From: Phycisphaerae bacterium
GTDB taxonomy: Bacteria; Planctomycetota; Phycisphaerae; Phycisphaerales; UBA1924
Length of the DNA stretch: 62,703 nucleotides
Assembly (NCBI GenBank): GCA_016794925.1
Contig: JAEUIW010000020.1
Span: forward strand, 1 to 62,703
Reading direction: 5' to 3'
The notes under the pieces are model-generated. The model was not told the DNA's origin, did no database searches, and saw only the letters and a list, made by a program, of their open reading frames with translations. Both the position numbers and the translations under genes were made by a program. Shown in pieces: positions 17,345 to 26,264 of this stretch (its first letter is position 1; each line of letters opens with the position of its first letter).

Positions 17345-19753
17345 TCAGGGGGGTGGCGACGAAGGGCCGCGCGCGGGGTGCTGGAGGGACCGCCACCGGT
17401 CGCGTTCGTCGGGACGGCCCAGGGCCTCGTTGATCTCCGCGAGCACGCCCGCGGCGTCTCGGGCGCGGGCGTGCGACTCGGGATAGATCGATCGGATGGA
17501 ATCCCAGGCGGACCGGGCGAGCGGGAGGGCCTCGTCGGCGCGTCCGTGCGCGAGGCGGAGCCGGGCGGTCTGGATCTGGATCTGCGCGGCGTGCGGGTGC
17601 CCCGACCCGAGCGACTGACGCGCGACCGCGTCCACGCGAGCGAGGGTGGCGTCCGCCTCGTCGAGCTCGCCGCGGCTGATGAGCAACCCTGCGAGGTTGG
17701 TTTCGAGCTGGAGCGTCTCGGCGTGGTCGGGGCCGTAGGTGGCGGCGGCGCTCGCGACGGCCTCGCGCGTCAGGGGCTCGGCTTCTGACAGGCGGCCGAG
17801 GCGGTCGTACACGGCGGCGAGGTTGCCGGTGGTGTTGATGCGCTGGGGATGGCGGACGGGGAGCGACGCGGTCGCGGCCCCGTGGGCGCGGCGCGCGAAC
17901 ACCAGCGCGTCCTCGAGGCGTTCACGGTCCATGAGGAACATCGAGAGGTTGCCCAGGGCGATGATGGCCTCGCGGCTGTTCTCGCCGCGATTGAGGGTGG
18001 TCCATTCGAGGTCGCGTCGCATGAGGGCCTCGGCCTCGTCGTAGCGTCCGATCGCTTCGAGGCAGAGGGCGAGGTCGCTGTCAAGGGTGCGCGTGACGGC
18101 GTGATCGGGCCCGAGCACGCGGGTGGCGCGCTCGAGCGCGGCGCGGCAGGTGCGTTCGGCCTCCTCGGAGCGTCCGGTCTCACCGAGGGCGATGGTGAGC
18201 ATGCGCGCGGTCTCGATGATCTCGGGGCGGTCGAGCTGCCCGGACCGCCCCGCCAGCTCGAGTGTGGCCCGGGCCTGACGCTCGGCCAGGGTGTATTCGC
18301 CCAGGGTGATGTACGCCGTCGCCAGCGTGTTGTGCATCGAGAGCCGGACGAAGAGATTGAGGTCTCCGGCTTGCTCCAGGCGGCGGGCGGCGTCGTCGAG
18401 CAGGTCCCGGATGGTCGGCTCCCGGCCCTGGGCCCGGGCGGGATCGATCGAGAGGAGGATGTTCTGCAGGAACGAGTTGAGCTGATTGACGCTCGTGATC
18501 GACTCGGTCACGCGCCGGGTCTCCTCCTCCGCGCGATCGGCCGCGTCGCGGGCCCGGCGCGCCTGCGCGAGCGCGGCGATCAGGCCGCCGCTCAGCGCCG
18601 CGATGACGGCGAGTGTCCCGGCCACCAGGGCCCGGTGCCGGCGCGTGAACTTCGCGGCCCGGTACCACGTGCTGGGCGGGCGGGCGAGGATCGGATCATG
18701 GCGGAGGTGCCGGCGAAGGTCCTCGGCGAGCGCGCCGGCGTCGGGGTACCGGCGGGAGGGGTCCTTGTCCATCGCCTTGCGGACGATCGTCTCCAGGTCG
18801 CCGCGCAGCGACGTATCGAGCGTGCCCAGCGACGGGGGTTCGACCTCGCGCACGATGCGCGACGCATCGTGCAAGGATGAGCCCGAGAGGTCGAGGGGAA
18901 GCCGACCGGCGAGCATCTCGAAGAGCATGACGCCGAGGGAATAGACGTCGGCGCGGGCATCGGCGGCGTCACGTCGGCCCTCGATCTGTTCGGGCGGCAT
19001 GTACGCGGGCGTGCCGAGCACCTGACCGGTTCGGGTGAAGGTCGCGGCGGAGGGCTGGTCTCCCGCCAGGCGGGCGACGCCAAAGTCGAGGACCTTGGGG
19101 TTGCCGGAGGCGTCGATCATGACGTTGCCCGGCTTGAGATCGCGGTGGACCACGCCGCGAGCATGGGCGTGCGCCACGGCGTCGCAGAGGAGCGCGAAGA
19201 TCTCGACGCGACGATCACGTCCGGGCTGACGCCGCGCCAGGTGGGCGGCGAGGTTCTCCCCCTCGACCAGCTCCATGGCGAGATAGGGAACGGAGAAGGC
19301 GCCGAGGCGATCGACGCCGGCCTCGTAGACCTGCGCGATGCCGGGGTGACGCAGGAGGGCGAGGGCCGTGGCCTCCTGCTCGAAGCGCCGGACGAGCTCG
19401 GGCGAGACGACCGCGGCGCGGATGAGCTTGAGCGCCACGGGCCTGCGGGGCGCATCCTGTGTCGCCTCGTACACCATCCCCATGCCGCCCGCGCCGAGAA
19501 GTCGGACGAGGGTGAACCGGCCCAGGCGGGTGCCCGGCGGGAGCGAGCCGGCCGTCTCCGCCTCGCGGAGCAGGTGCGGGGGTTCCTCGAGAAAGGCGTC
19601 GTCGTGATGGAACGCCAGCAGCGATCGCACCTCCGCGAGCACGCGCGCATCGCCGCGGCAGGCGGCCGCGAGCGCGGTCGGGCGCTCCTCGGGCGAGAGG
19701 GGGGCCACGCGTGCGAACGCCTGCTTCACCAGTTCGTCGTGCGAGGAGGTCAT
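17345..19753 (-). CDS. Transmembrane Ser/Thr protein kinase with TPR repeats (Pkn family)
   Basis: 802 residues. Kinase domain about 80-355 with all key elements: glycine loop GAGGMGMVY (87-95), catalytic Lys K109, HRDLKPGN (D205), DFG (223-225), and APE-equivalent MPPEQ. One transmembrane helix at about 376-396, then about 400 residues of tetratricopeptide-like helices with Ala/Glu/Arg-rich pairs. Topology puts the kinase in the cytoplasm and the TPRs outside or in the paryphoplasm. It follows a paralogous kinase by 25 bases and shares its N-terminal leader (LLAFHHDDAFLEEP), so it is part of the sigma-kinase operon. No clear ribosome site, consistent with coupling. Confidence 0.92.
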   Translation of the reverse strand: MTSSHDELVKQAFARVAPLSPEERPTALAAACRGDARVLAEVRSLLAFHHDDAFLEEPPHLLREAETAGSLPPGTRLGRFTLVRLLGAGGMGMVYEATQDAPRRPVALKLIRAAVVSPELVRRFEQEATALALLRHPGIAQVYEAGVDRLGAFSVPYLAMELVEGENLAAHLARRQPGRDRRVEIFALLCDAVAHAHARGVVHRDLKPGNVMIDASGNPKVLDFGVARLAGDQPSAATFTRTGQVLGTPAYMPPEQIEGRRDAADARADVYSLGVMLFEMLAGRLPLDLSGSSLHDASRIVREVEPPSLGTLDTSLRGDLETIVRKAMDKDPSRRYPDAGALAEDLRRHLRHDPILARPPSTWYRAAKFTRRHRALVAGTLAVIAALSGGLIAALAQARRARDAADRAEEETRRVTESITSVNQLNSFLQNILLSIDPARAQGREPTIRDLLDDAARRLEQAGDLNLFVRLSMHNTLATAYITLGEYTLAERQARATLELAGRSGQLDRPEIIETARMLTIALGETGRSEEAERTCRAALERATRVLGPDHAVTRTLDSDLALCLEAIGRYDEAEALMRRDLEWTTLNRGENSREAIIALGNLSMFLMDRERLEDALVFARRAHGAATASLPVRHPQRINTTGNLAAVYDRLGRLSEAEPLTREAVASAAATYGPDHAETLQLETNLAGLLISRGELDEADATLARVDAVARQSLGSGHPHAAQIQIQTARLRLAHGRADEALPLARSAWDSIRSIYPESHARARDAAGVLAEINEALGRPDERDRWRSLQHPARGPSSPPP

Positions 19754-19778
19754 GGAGGTGAATCGGATCGGCGAGGGG

Positions 19779-22268
19779 TTACTTGGTTTCGGGAATGGCG
19801 GACGACGCGGGTGTGACGGGTTCGTCGGGGAGCCACTTCGTGCCCTTGAGCTTGTTGATCCAGGCCTGGTACTCCTCCCGCCTGCCCCACGCCTCGTAGA
19901 GATCGGCGAAGAGCGTCCAGGTCTGGGTCACGCGATCGTGGTCGGGCGGGTAGATCGACTCGGCGTCGGCCATGACCGCACGGGCGAGGATCTCCGCGGG
20001 CTCGAACCGCCGGCCGGCGATCAGAAGCGTGGCGCGCAAGCCGTCCATGTCGAGCGAAGCGTCGGTGGCGCGGCCGCTCTCGTCGCGGGCCCGGGATGCG
20101 TACGACGCCAGGGTGTCGATCGCCTCCGCGTCGCGCCCCGAACGGGCCAGACACTGGGCGAGCGCCAGGAGGCGGGGAAGGAACGAGGGGTGCCGGACAC
20201 CGAGCGTGCGCCCGCTGCGAGCGACGACGTCCACGAGCACGCCGCTCGCGTCGTCCGTGCGCCCGAGCTTCGCCAGCACGAGCCCGAGATTGGCGCCGGA
20301 GATCAGCGTGCTGGGATGGTCCGGCCCGAGCAGGCGCGTGCGGATCTCGGCGGCGCGGCGGACGAACTCCTCCGCCCCGGCGAGGTCTCCGGTGTCACCG
20401 AGTTGAACCGAGAGGTTGCTCCAGGCCATGGCGGCGGAATCGGACTCGACTCCTTCGGCGCGAACGGCCGCGTCCGCGGCCTCGCGATAGAGCGGGGTGG
20501 AACGAGGATCCGTCGGGTCGAGCGTGTTGGCCAGGGCGGTGACAAGCCGGAAGATCGTGGAGTCGCGGGCCTCGGGACTCAGGTCCGATGCACGTGCTTC
20601 ATCGAGCCCGCGCTGCGCCACCGCCTCGGCCTCGTCGCGCTTGCCCTGCCGGCGGAGCGAATCGGAAAGGCCGGACATGACGTCCCACGCGGCGGGGCCG
20701 CGCTCGCGTCCGTCGGCCCGGAGGTCGTCGAGGGCGGCACGCTGGTGGCGCTCGGCCTCGGGGTACCGACCCAGCCCGCCGTAGGTCTTGCCCAGGGTGG
20801 TGTGGAGCTTGGCCCTGACCCCTGGCCTGGCCGCACGGTCGGATTCGAGGGCGCGAGCGGCCCGATCGATGAGCTCGAGCACCGTGACCTCGCGCCCGCG
20901 GGTGTTCTCGGGATCGGGGGCCGCGAGCAGATCGGAAAGAAACTGCGCGACCTGAGCCGCGCTCGCCGATTCCTCGCGGGCGGCGTCGCGCTCCCTGGCG
21001 GCGACCCGTGCCTGCCAGAGCGTCGAGGCCATCCCGGCGACGAGGGTCAGCGAGACGCCGACTCCGCCGAGCACCGCCACGCGATTGCGGCGCGCGAACT
21101 TGCGGAGCTGGTACGCGCGCGAGGGAGGGCGGGCCAGGATGGGCTCGTCGCGCAGGAATCGGCGGACGTCCTCTCCAAGTTCGGCGGCGCTCTGGTAGCG
21201 CCGCGCCGGGTCCTTCTCCATGGCGCGCCCGGCGATGGTCTCCAGGTCGCCGCGCCAACGCGGATCCAGCCGGCCCAGCGGGAGCGGCTCGTGATCTCGG
21301 ACCAGCCCGGCGACTTCATGGAGGGAGCTCGAACGCACCTCCAGCGGCAGGCGGCCCGAGAGCAACTCGTACAGCATGACGCCCAGGGCGTAGACGTCGG
21401 CACGAACGTCGATCCGCGCGGGGTCGCCGAGGAATTGCTCGGGGCTCATGTAGGCGGGCGTGCCGAGCAGTTGCCCGGCGTGGGTCGCGAGCGAGGCGCC
21501 GGCGTCGTCGTGCGTGAGGAGCCTCGCGATGCCGAAATCGAGCACCCGGGGGAGACCGGACGCATCGATAAGCACGTTCGCGGGCTTCAGGTCCCGATGG
21601 ACAACGCCCCGCGAGTGGGCGTGGGCAACGGCGTCGCAGAGGCGTTGGAAGATCTCCAGCCGCGCCCGCGTCGGAGGATTGACCCGTGCGAGGTACACGC
21701 CCATCGGGGCGCCGTCGATCAGCTCCATGGCCAGGAACGGGGCCACGCCCGCGGGAGCGCCGTCGGGCCCGGTCAGCCGTTCCATCCCGGCCTCGTACAC
21801 CTGCGCGATGCCGGGGTGCTGGAGCATGCCCAGCGTCTGTGCCTCGCGTTGGAACCTGCGGAGCATCTCACGCGAGAGCAACCCCGGCCGCATCACCTTG
21901 AGCGCCACCGCTCGACGCGGCGCGTCCTGCACCGCTTCGTACACCATGCCCATGCCGCCCGCGCCCAGGAGGCGGACCATGCGGTACGTGCCGACCCGCG
22001 TTCCCGGTTCGAGCCGCTCGGCGACCATGGCCGGGCCGCCCGCCGCGGGCGTGGCGATCGAGGATGCTTCGAAGGCCGGCTCTTCGAGGAACGTGTCCTC
22101 GTGGTGGAAGCGGAGCAGGGACTCGACTTCAGCCCGGAGCGTTTCGTCACCGTCGCTCATCTCCGCGACGGCCGCGGGGCGCGACGCCGGGGGCAGCGAA
22201 AGGACGCGAAGGAAAATGCCCTTCGCCCCGGTGCCGTCGCGCGCGTCGCCCCCGGGTGCCGCGCTCAT
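19779..22268 (-). CDS. Transmembrane Ser/Thr protein kinase with TPR repeats, paralogue
   Basis: 829 residues from the ATG at 22268, which overlaps the sigma-factor stop in ATGA; an in-frame start 19 codons upstream would lie inside the sigma gene. Kinase motifs are intact: GAGGMGMVY (102-110), K124, HRDLKPAN (D226), DFG (244-246). A transmembrane helix near residues 395-415 is followed by TPR-like helices to the C-terminus. The N-terminal region about 15-63 (LSLPPASRPAAVAEM...LLRFHHEDTFLEEP) is shared with the next kinase and may contact the sigma factor. The overlap implies stoichiometric expression with the sigma factor and a role in a phosphorylation-controlled transcription circuit. Confidence 0.93.
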   Translation of the reverse strand: MSAAPGGDARDGTGAKGIFLRVLSLPPASRPAAVAEMSDGDETLRAEVESLLRFHHEDTFLEEPAFEASSIATPAAGGPAMVAERLEPGTRVGTYRMVRLLGAGGMGMVYEAVQDAPRRAVALKVMRPGLLSREMLRRFQREAQTLGMLQHPGIAQVYEAGMERLTGPDGAPAGVAPFLAMELIDGAPMGVYLARVNPPTRARLEIFQRLCDAVAHAHSRGVVHRDLKPANVLIDASGLPRVLDFGIARLLTHDDAGASLATHAGQLLGTPAYMSPEQFLGDPARIDVRADVYALGVMLYELLSGRLPLEVRSSSLHEVAGLVRDHEPLPLGRLDPRWRGDLETIAGRAMEKDPARRYQSAAELGEDVRRFLRDEPILARPPSRAYQLRKFARRNRVAVLGGVGVSLTLVAGMASTLWQARVAARERDAAREESASAAQVAQFLSDLLAAPDPENTRGREVTVLELIDRAARALESDRAARPGVRAKLHTTLGKTYGGLGRYPEAERHQRAALDDLRADGRERGPAAWDVMSGLSDSLRRQGKRDEAEAVAQRGLDEARASDLSPEARDSTIFRLVTALANTLDPTDPRSTPLYREAADAAVRAEGVESDSAAMAWSNLSVQLGDTGDLAGAEEFVRRAAEIRTRLLGPDHPSTLISGANLGLVLAKLGRTDDASGVLVDVVARSGRTLGVRHPSFLPRLLALAQCLARSGRDAEAIDTLASYASRARDESGRATDASLDMDGLRATLLIAGRRFEPAEILARAVMADAESIYPPDHDRVTQTWTLFADLYEAWGRREEYQAWINKLKGTKWLPDEPVTPASSAIPETK

Positions 22269-22864
22269 GCCCGGGTCCCGCCGCGTTCCATTCTGCGGCG
22301 CAACCACGCCCGGGCGTACATCCACTCGTTCTTCACGGTGGCCGGAGAGAGGTCCATGACCTCGGCGGTGCGCTCGATGGACAGGCCCGCGAAGAACCGG
22401 AGCGACACGACCTCCGCCTGGCGCGGATCGTGCGCGGCGAGCGCCGCCAGCGCATCGTCAAGACCAAGCAGGTCGACGGGATCCTCCGCCGCGGGCGTCG
22501 GCGAAGCGATCGTCATCTCGATGTCCACGTCCGATCGCGAGCGGCCGCCGCCGTGAACACGGGCACGCTTGGCGCGGGCGCGGTCGACGAGGATGCGGCG
22601 CATGGCCGTCGCCGCGAGCGCGAAAAAATGCCGCCGCCCCTGCCAGCGGATCGGCTCGCCGCCGAGCAGCTTGATGTAGGCCTCGTGCACGAGGGCGGTG
22701 GGCTGGAGCGTCTGTCCGGGCGCCTCCTGCGCGAGCTTCGACGAGGCGAGCCGACGCAACTCGTCATAGACCAAGGGCAGCAACTCCGAAGCGGCGTCGG
22801 AATTTCCGGCGTTCGCCGCGTCGATCAGTCTGGTGACGTGTTCGGATGTTGTGTGGTTGCTCAA
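22265..22864 (-). CDS. ECF-type RNA polymerase sigma factor
   Basis: 199 residues. Sigma-2 region LVYDELRRLASSKLAQE... and HEAYIKLLGG; sigma-4 helix-turn-helix RFFAGLSIERTAEVMDLSPATVKNEW near 145-175. The sequence fits the planctomycete ECF subgroup that is encoded next to Ser/Thr kinases and lacks a linked anti-sigma factor. The start is a TTG at 22864: GGAAG lies 8 bases upstream and the nearby ATG at 22869 hits a stop after two codons. Its stop overlaps the start of the kinase gene, so control by phosphorylation through that kinase is likely (inference). Confidence 0.9.
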   Translation of the reverse strand: MSNHTTSEHVTRLIDAANAGNSDAASELLPLVYDELRRLASSKLAQEAPGQTLQPTALVHEAYIKLLGGEPIRWQGRRHFFALAATAMRRILVDRARAKRARVHGGGRSRSDVDIEMTIASPTPAAEDPVDLLGLDDALAALAAHDPRQAEVVSLRFFAGLSIERTAEVMDLSPATVKNEWMYARAWLRRRMERGGTRA

Positions 22865-23057
22865 GCCATGTGCTTCCGTAGGCGAGCCAATTGTGGCACC
22901 GAATGCGCGGATCCGCCACAGAGTTGAGAAATCGCTGGCCGGTACGCGGCGTGAGGACGCCTTTCAGGTCGTCGGGTTGGTCGGTGATCCACCCGAAAAC
23001 GGCGGCTCGGTTCGCGCCGCACACACTCGCCCACCGCGTCATTTCAGGAGCGTGATC

Positions 23058-24962
23058 ATGATCTCATCCAGTGTTCGCTTGGCACTCTCGGGCGCGATCT
23101 GCCTTTCGGCGGGCGCGGCGGCCTCGGCTCAGTCCATCTGCGACATCGTCTTCCGACCCGGCATTCCCGATTTCGATCAGAAACGACAGACCGGCTCGGG
23201 CATCTACGGTCTTCCGAACGACGGGAAGATGTTCTGCGCGCCCACCTCGTGCATCGACCATCTGGCGTACATGGCCAACCACGGGTATCCCAGCGCGGTG
23301 GGCGAGCTCCTGCCCGGGCCGCGAACCTGGCAGAACGCCTCCAACTACAACAACGTCGGGCTCTATATCGAGTCCATGGGCAGCTACATGAGCTGCGACC
23401 CGATCACCGGCACCGGCGGCGGCTACGCCTCGGACTGGCTGGATTACCTGAGCGACCACAGCCCCGGGAACTACGTCATCGCGTTCGGTGAGTCGTTCAG
23501 CACGGACACCTCGATCCCGGACGTGGTCACGCACATGGCGGCGATGATTCAACTCGGCGCGCTGGTGAACCTGCACATCGGCTGGTACCAGCGGTTCGGG
23601 TCGGGATCGAACGCGTACTGGGAGCGCGTCGGCGGGCACGTCGTGGCCCTGTGCGGAACGGCCAACGCGTGCTCGACCAGCCCGACGGTGCTCTACCGCG
23701 ATCCGTCGAGCGGGGATTCCAAGTTCTCCCAGTCCACGTTCACGACCTCGGTGTCGCTCGCGCACAGAGTGACGGACCGGTTCAGTTGGAAGGACGACAG
23801 CAACGTCTACACGCGGACGACCTGGCAGCTCGACGCCTACACGGGCGACACCAAGGCGTTCATCGGCGGTTACCGCGCCCTCTGGCCCAACTTCGGCCTG
23901 GGCATCGACACGGTGGTCGGAACGCTGAAGTTCCATTTCCCCAAGTCGCTGAACACCATCGGCGGCGCGCCGCAGTCGCTGCACCTGAACATCGCGGCGC
24001 TCGGCGACGGGTCGGTGCGCGGCATCGAGCTGCACCCGCAGAACACCCGCGCCATCATCGCCGTCGCGCCCGGAACGGGCACGCCCGCTCGGCTCGCCGA
24101 GGTCGGCATGGCCGACGGCTCGGTCCGCGTGATCCGCACCCTCGACCCCAACTCGGGCCCGCTGACGCTCGGCCCCAAGGGGCAGATCTACATCTGCGAC
24201 GGCGGCGTGCTCAAGGAGATCAACGCCGCCGACGGTTCGGTGGCGCAGTCATTCCCGCTGCCGCGGGCCATCGACGCGCTGGTCTTCGACGACACCACCG
24301 GCCACATCCTGGGGCTTGCGCGGGCCGATCGCCGCATCGACACCTTCCGCTCCGACCGTTTCGCGACGCTCTCCAGCCACACGCTGCCGACCGCGGTCAC
24401 GTTCGGGCTCAACCCCTCCATCGCCATCAACCCCGCCAGCGGAAAACTGTGGCTCATCAGCGGCGACAACGGCGCCGCCTTCGAGCTGACGCTCCCCGCG
24501 GCCACCGGACAGGCGAGCGCCGTCTCCAAATCCCTGCCGGGCGTCACGACGCCGCGGAGCCTGCAATTCACGATGAAGGGAGACGCCCTCGTGCTCGACG
24601 CGGGCATCCTCAAGGAATTCGGCATCGACGCGACGACCGGGCGATTCGTCCGCGCCAACCGCACCGGCCTGGACGGGCAGGCGTACGGAGGGCTCTTCCG
24701 CCTGCCGCGCACCCGCTGGGCGTTCGACCCCGCGACCATCGACCGGTACGACAGCGTGAACCTGGAGCCGCCGATGGAGATCGCCTCGATCCCGGATTGC
24801 GTGCCCGACTTTAACCACGACGGCAGCGTGGACGACTTTGACTACTTCGACTTCCTCAACGCGTTGTTCGCCGAGAAGGCCATCGCGGACTGGAACGCCG
24901 ACGGGGTTCTCGATGACTTCGACCTGTTCGACTTCCTCAATGATTTCTTCGGCGGCTGCTGA
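23058..24962 (+). CDS. Secreted C39-like cysteine peptidase domain protein with GC-type dockerin
   Basis: 634 residues, ATG at 23058 with AGGAG 8 bases upstream. Signal peptide 1-24. Residues about 40-235 resemble the papain-like C39/C39-like fold: candidate nucleophile C60 in MFCAPTSCIDHLAYM, candidate H194 in GGHVVALCG and D215 in YRDPSSGD. A second region (about 300-560) reads like a beta-propeller (HPQNTRAIIAVAPG, GGVLKEINAADG). The end is a double EF-hand module finishing FFGGC. It is transcribed divergently from the sigma factor. The catalytic assignment is by motif position only. Confidence 0.72.
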   Translation: MISSSVRLALSGAICLSAGAAASAQSICDIVFRPGIPDFDQKRQTGSGIYGLPNDGKMFCAPTSCIDHLAYMANHGYPSAVGELLPGPRTWQNASNYNNVGLYIESMGSYMSCDPITGTGGGYASDWLDYLSDHSPGNYVIAFGESFSTDTSIPDVVTHMAAMIQLGALVNLHIGWYQRFGSGSNAYWERVGGHVVALCGTANACSTSPTVLYRDPSSGDSKFSQSTFTTSVSLAHRVTDRFSWKDDSNVYTRTTWQLDAYTGDTKAFIGGYRALWPNFGLGIDTVVGTLKFHFPKSLNTIGGAPQSLHLNIAALGDGSVRGIELHPQNTRAIIAVAPGTGTPARLAEVGMADGSVRVIRTLDPNSGPLTLGPKGQIYICDGGVLKEINAADGSVAQSFPLPRAIDALVFDDTTGHILGLARADRRIDTFRSDRFATLSSHTLPTAVTFGLNPSIAINPASGKLWLISGDNGAAFELTLPAATGQASAVSKSLPGVTTPRSLQFTMKGDALVLDAGILKEFGIDATTGRFVRANRTGLDGQAYGGLFRLPRTRWAFDPATIDRYDSVNLEPPMEIASIPDCVPDFNHDGSVDDFDYFDFLNALFAEKAIADWNADGVLDDFDLFDFLNDFFGGC

Positions 24963-25018
24963 GCCCCGGCCGCGCCGGCCGATCGCCTCACTCCACGCGC
25001 CCGCTCGCGTGCCTCTCC

Positions 25019-25049
25019 GGAGCCCCCGGCGACCGTCGCCGGGGGCTCC
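25019..25049. terminator. Strong hairpin between convergent genes
   Basis: GGAGCCCCCGGC and GCCGGGGGCTCC form a perfect 12-bp stem around a 7-base centre that can itself pair further. It lies between the convergent dockerin genes ending at 24962 and 25082. There is no T-run, so it may act as a bidirectional block rather than a classical intrinsic terminator. Confidence 0.55.
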
Positions 25050-25081
25050 GCTCGCGCGAGGCGAGCGCGCCGCCCGCTCGC

Positions 25082-26261
25082 TCAGCACCCCTCGGCGAAC
25101 GCGTTCCAGAAATCGAACAGATCAAAGTCGTCCACCGACGTGTCGCCGTTGAAATCCGCCCCGGTCGCGGCTGCGAAGAACGCGTTCAGGAACTCGAACG
25201 CGTCGAAATCATCGACGGCGGTATCGCCGTTGAAATCGGCGGGACACGCCCCGACCGGGCCCGACAGGCGAAACGCGTGCAGCCGGTTGTCGGAGAGGGG
25301 GTCCGCGTCGTCCACGACGCCCAGCAACGCGTACGAGCCGTCGGGCAGCCGCGGCCCGACGCCAGGCCCTCGAGGTTGTTCAGGCCGCCCTGCCAGAGCA
25401 GCCGCTTGACCGCCGGGACGTACACCTGCCCGACCAGAGACGAGAGGCCCGACACATCCGTCGCGCCCGAGACGTCCGCCTCATAGATCCGCGTGAGGAA
25501 GAGCGGAGAAGCCAGCGCGAAGGAACGCTCCAGAATCAGCAGCCGCCCCGAAGGCAACACGACCACCGAGGACACGCCGCTCCGCGCACCCGGCACGGAC
25601 GAACCGTGCCACGGCTGGGTGATGTACGCGAACTGCCCCGTCGGCAGCCACCCCCCGCCCGCGCCGGCGTACCGAAGCAGCCGCACGGCCGTGCCCACCG
25701 ATGGCCCGGACACCGGGCCGTCAACACCCAGGGCCTCTTCGTTGGCGGTCCACAACTCCGCGCCGCTCGCCCGCAGCCCGCACGATTCAAAGCCGAAATT
25801 CGCCCGACGCGATTGGAACACGGGCGGCGTCGGCAGCACGCCCGACGCGGCGCCGCCGGCGATCGTGTACCGACGGATCGCGGGCGTGTCCTCCTCCGCC
25901 ACCAGCACCGCGGCGCCCCCCGCTTCCACCGACAGTCCTCGAAATCGCGCGATTCCGCCAGCGTCAGCCCGGCCGTGGCTCCCGCCGAGACGATCGAGCC
26001 GTCCGGCCCCAGCGTCACGCTCAGCCGCACCAGTTTGCTCGAATTGTCCATGACCGCCCACCACCGCGTGCCCGCCGCGTGCGACAGCCCGGACAACCCG
26101 GCGATCGCGAACGTGCTCCCGAACTGGTCGGTAGCCGTCCCATTCAGAACCACCGAATTGCGGTACTCGACCGAAAGGGGCTGTCCCGCGCTCGTCGCCG
26201 CGAACACGCTCAGCGCCGCCAACACGCCCGCGCTCGACCTGTGCGCCCATCGTCGGTCCAC
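25082..26261 (-). pseudogene. Phytase-esterase-like secreted protein with GC dockerin, two frameshifts
   Basis: Three successive minus-strand frames together give one protein of about 393 residues: signal peptide (SSAGVLAALSVFAATSAG), a beta-propeller-like body with the DFEGLSVE and LEGLA...LPDGSYALLGVVDD motifs of the esterase-like phytase family, and a double EF-hand end finishing FAEGC. The frame breaks near 25937 (GAG-GACTG where GAGGGACTG restores it) and near 25353 (one base missing in the GGCCGCGG stretch). Both are one-base losses in short G/C runs, and coding quality is good in all three parts, so this may be a sequencing error rather than decay. GTG start at 26261, three bases after the upstream rhamnosidase stop. 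Confidence 0.75.
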
Positions 26262-26264
26262 GGA

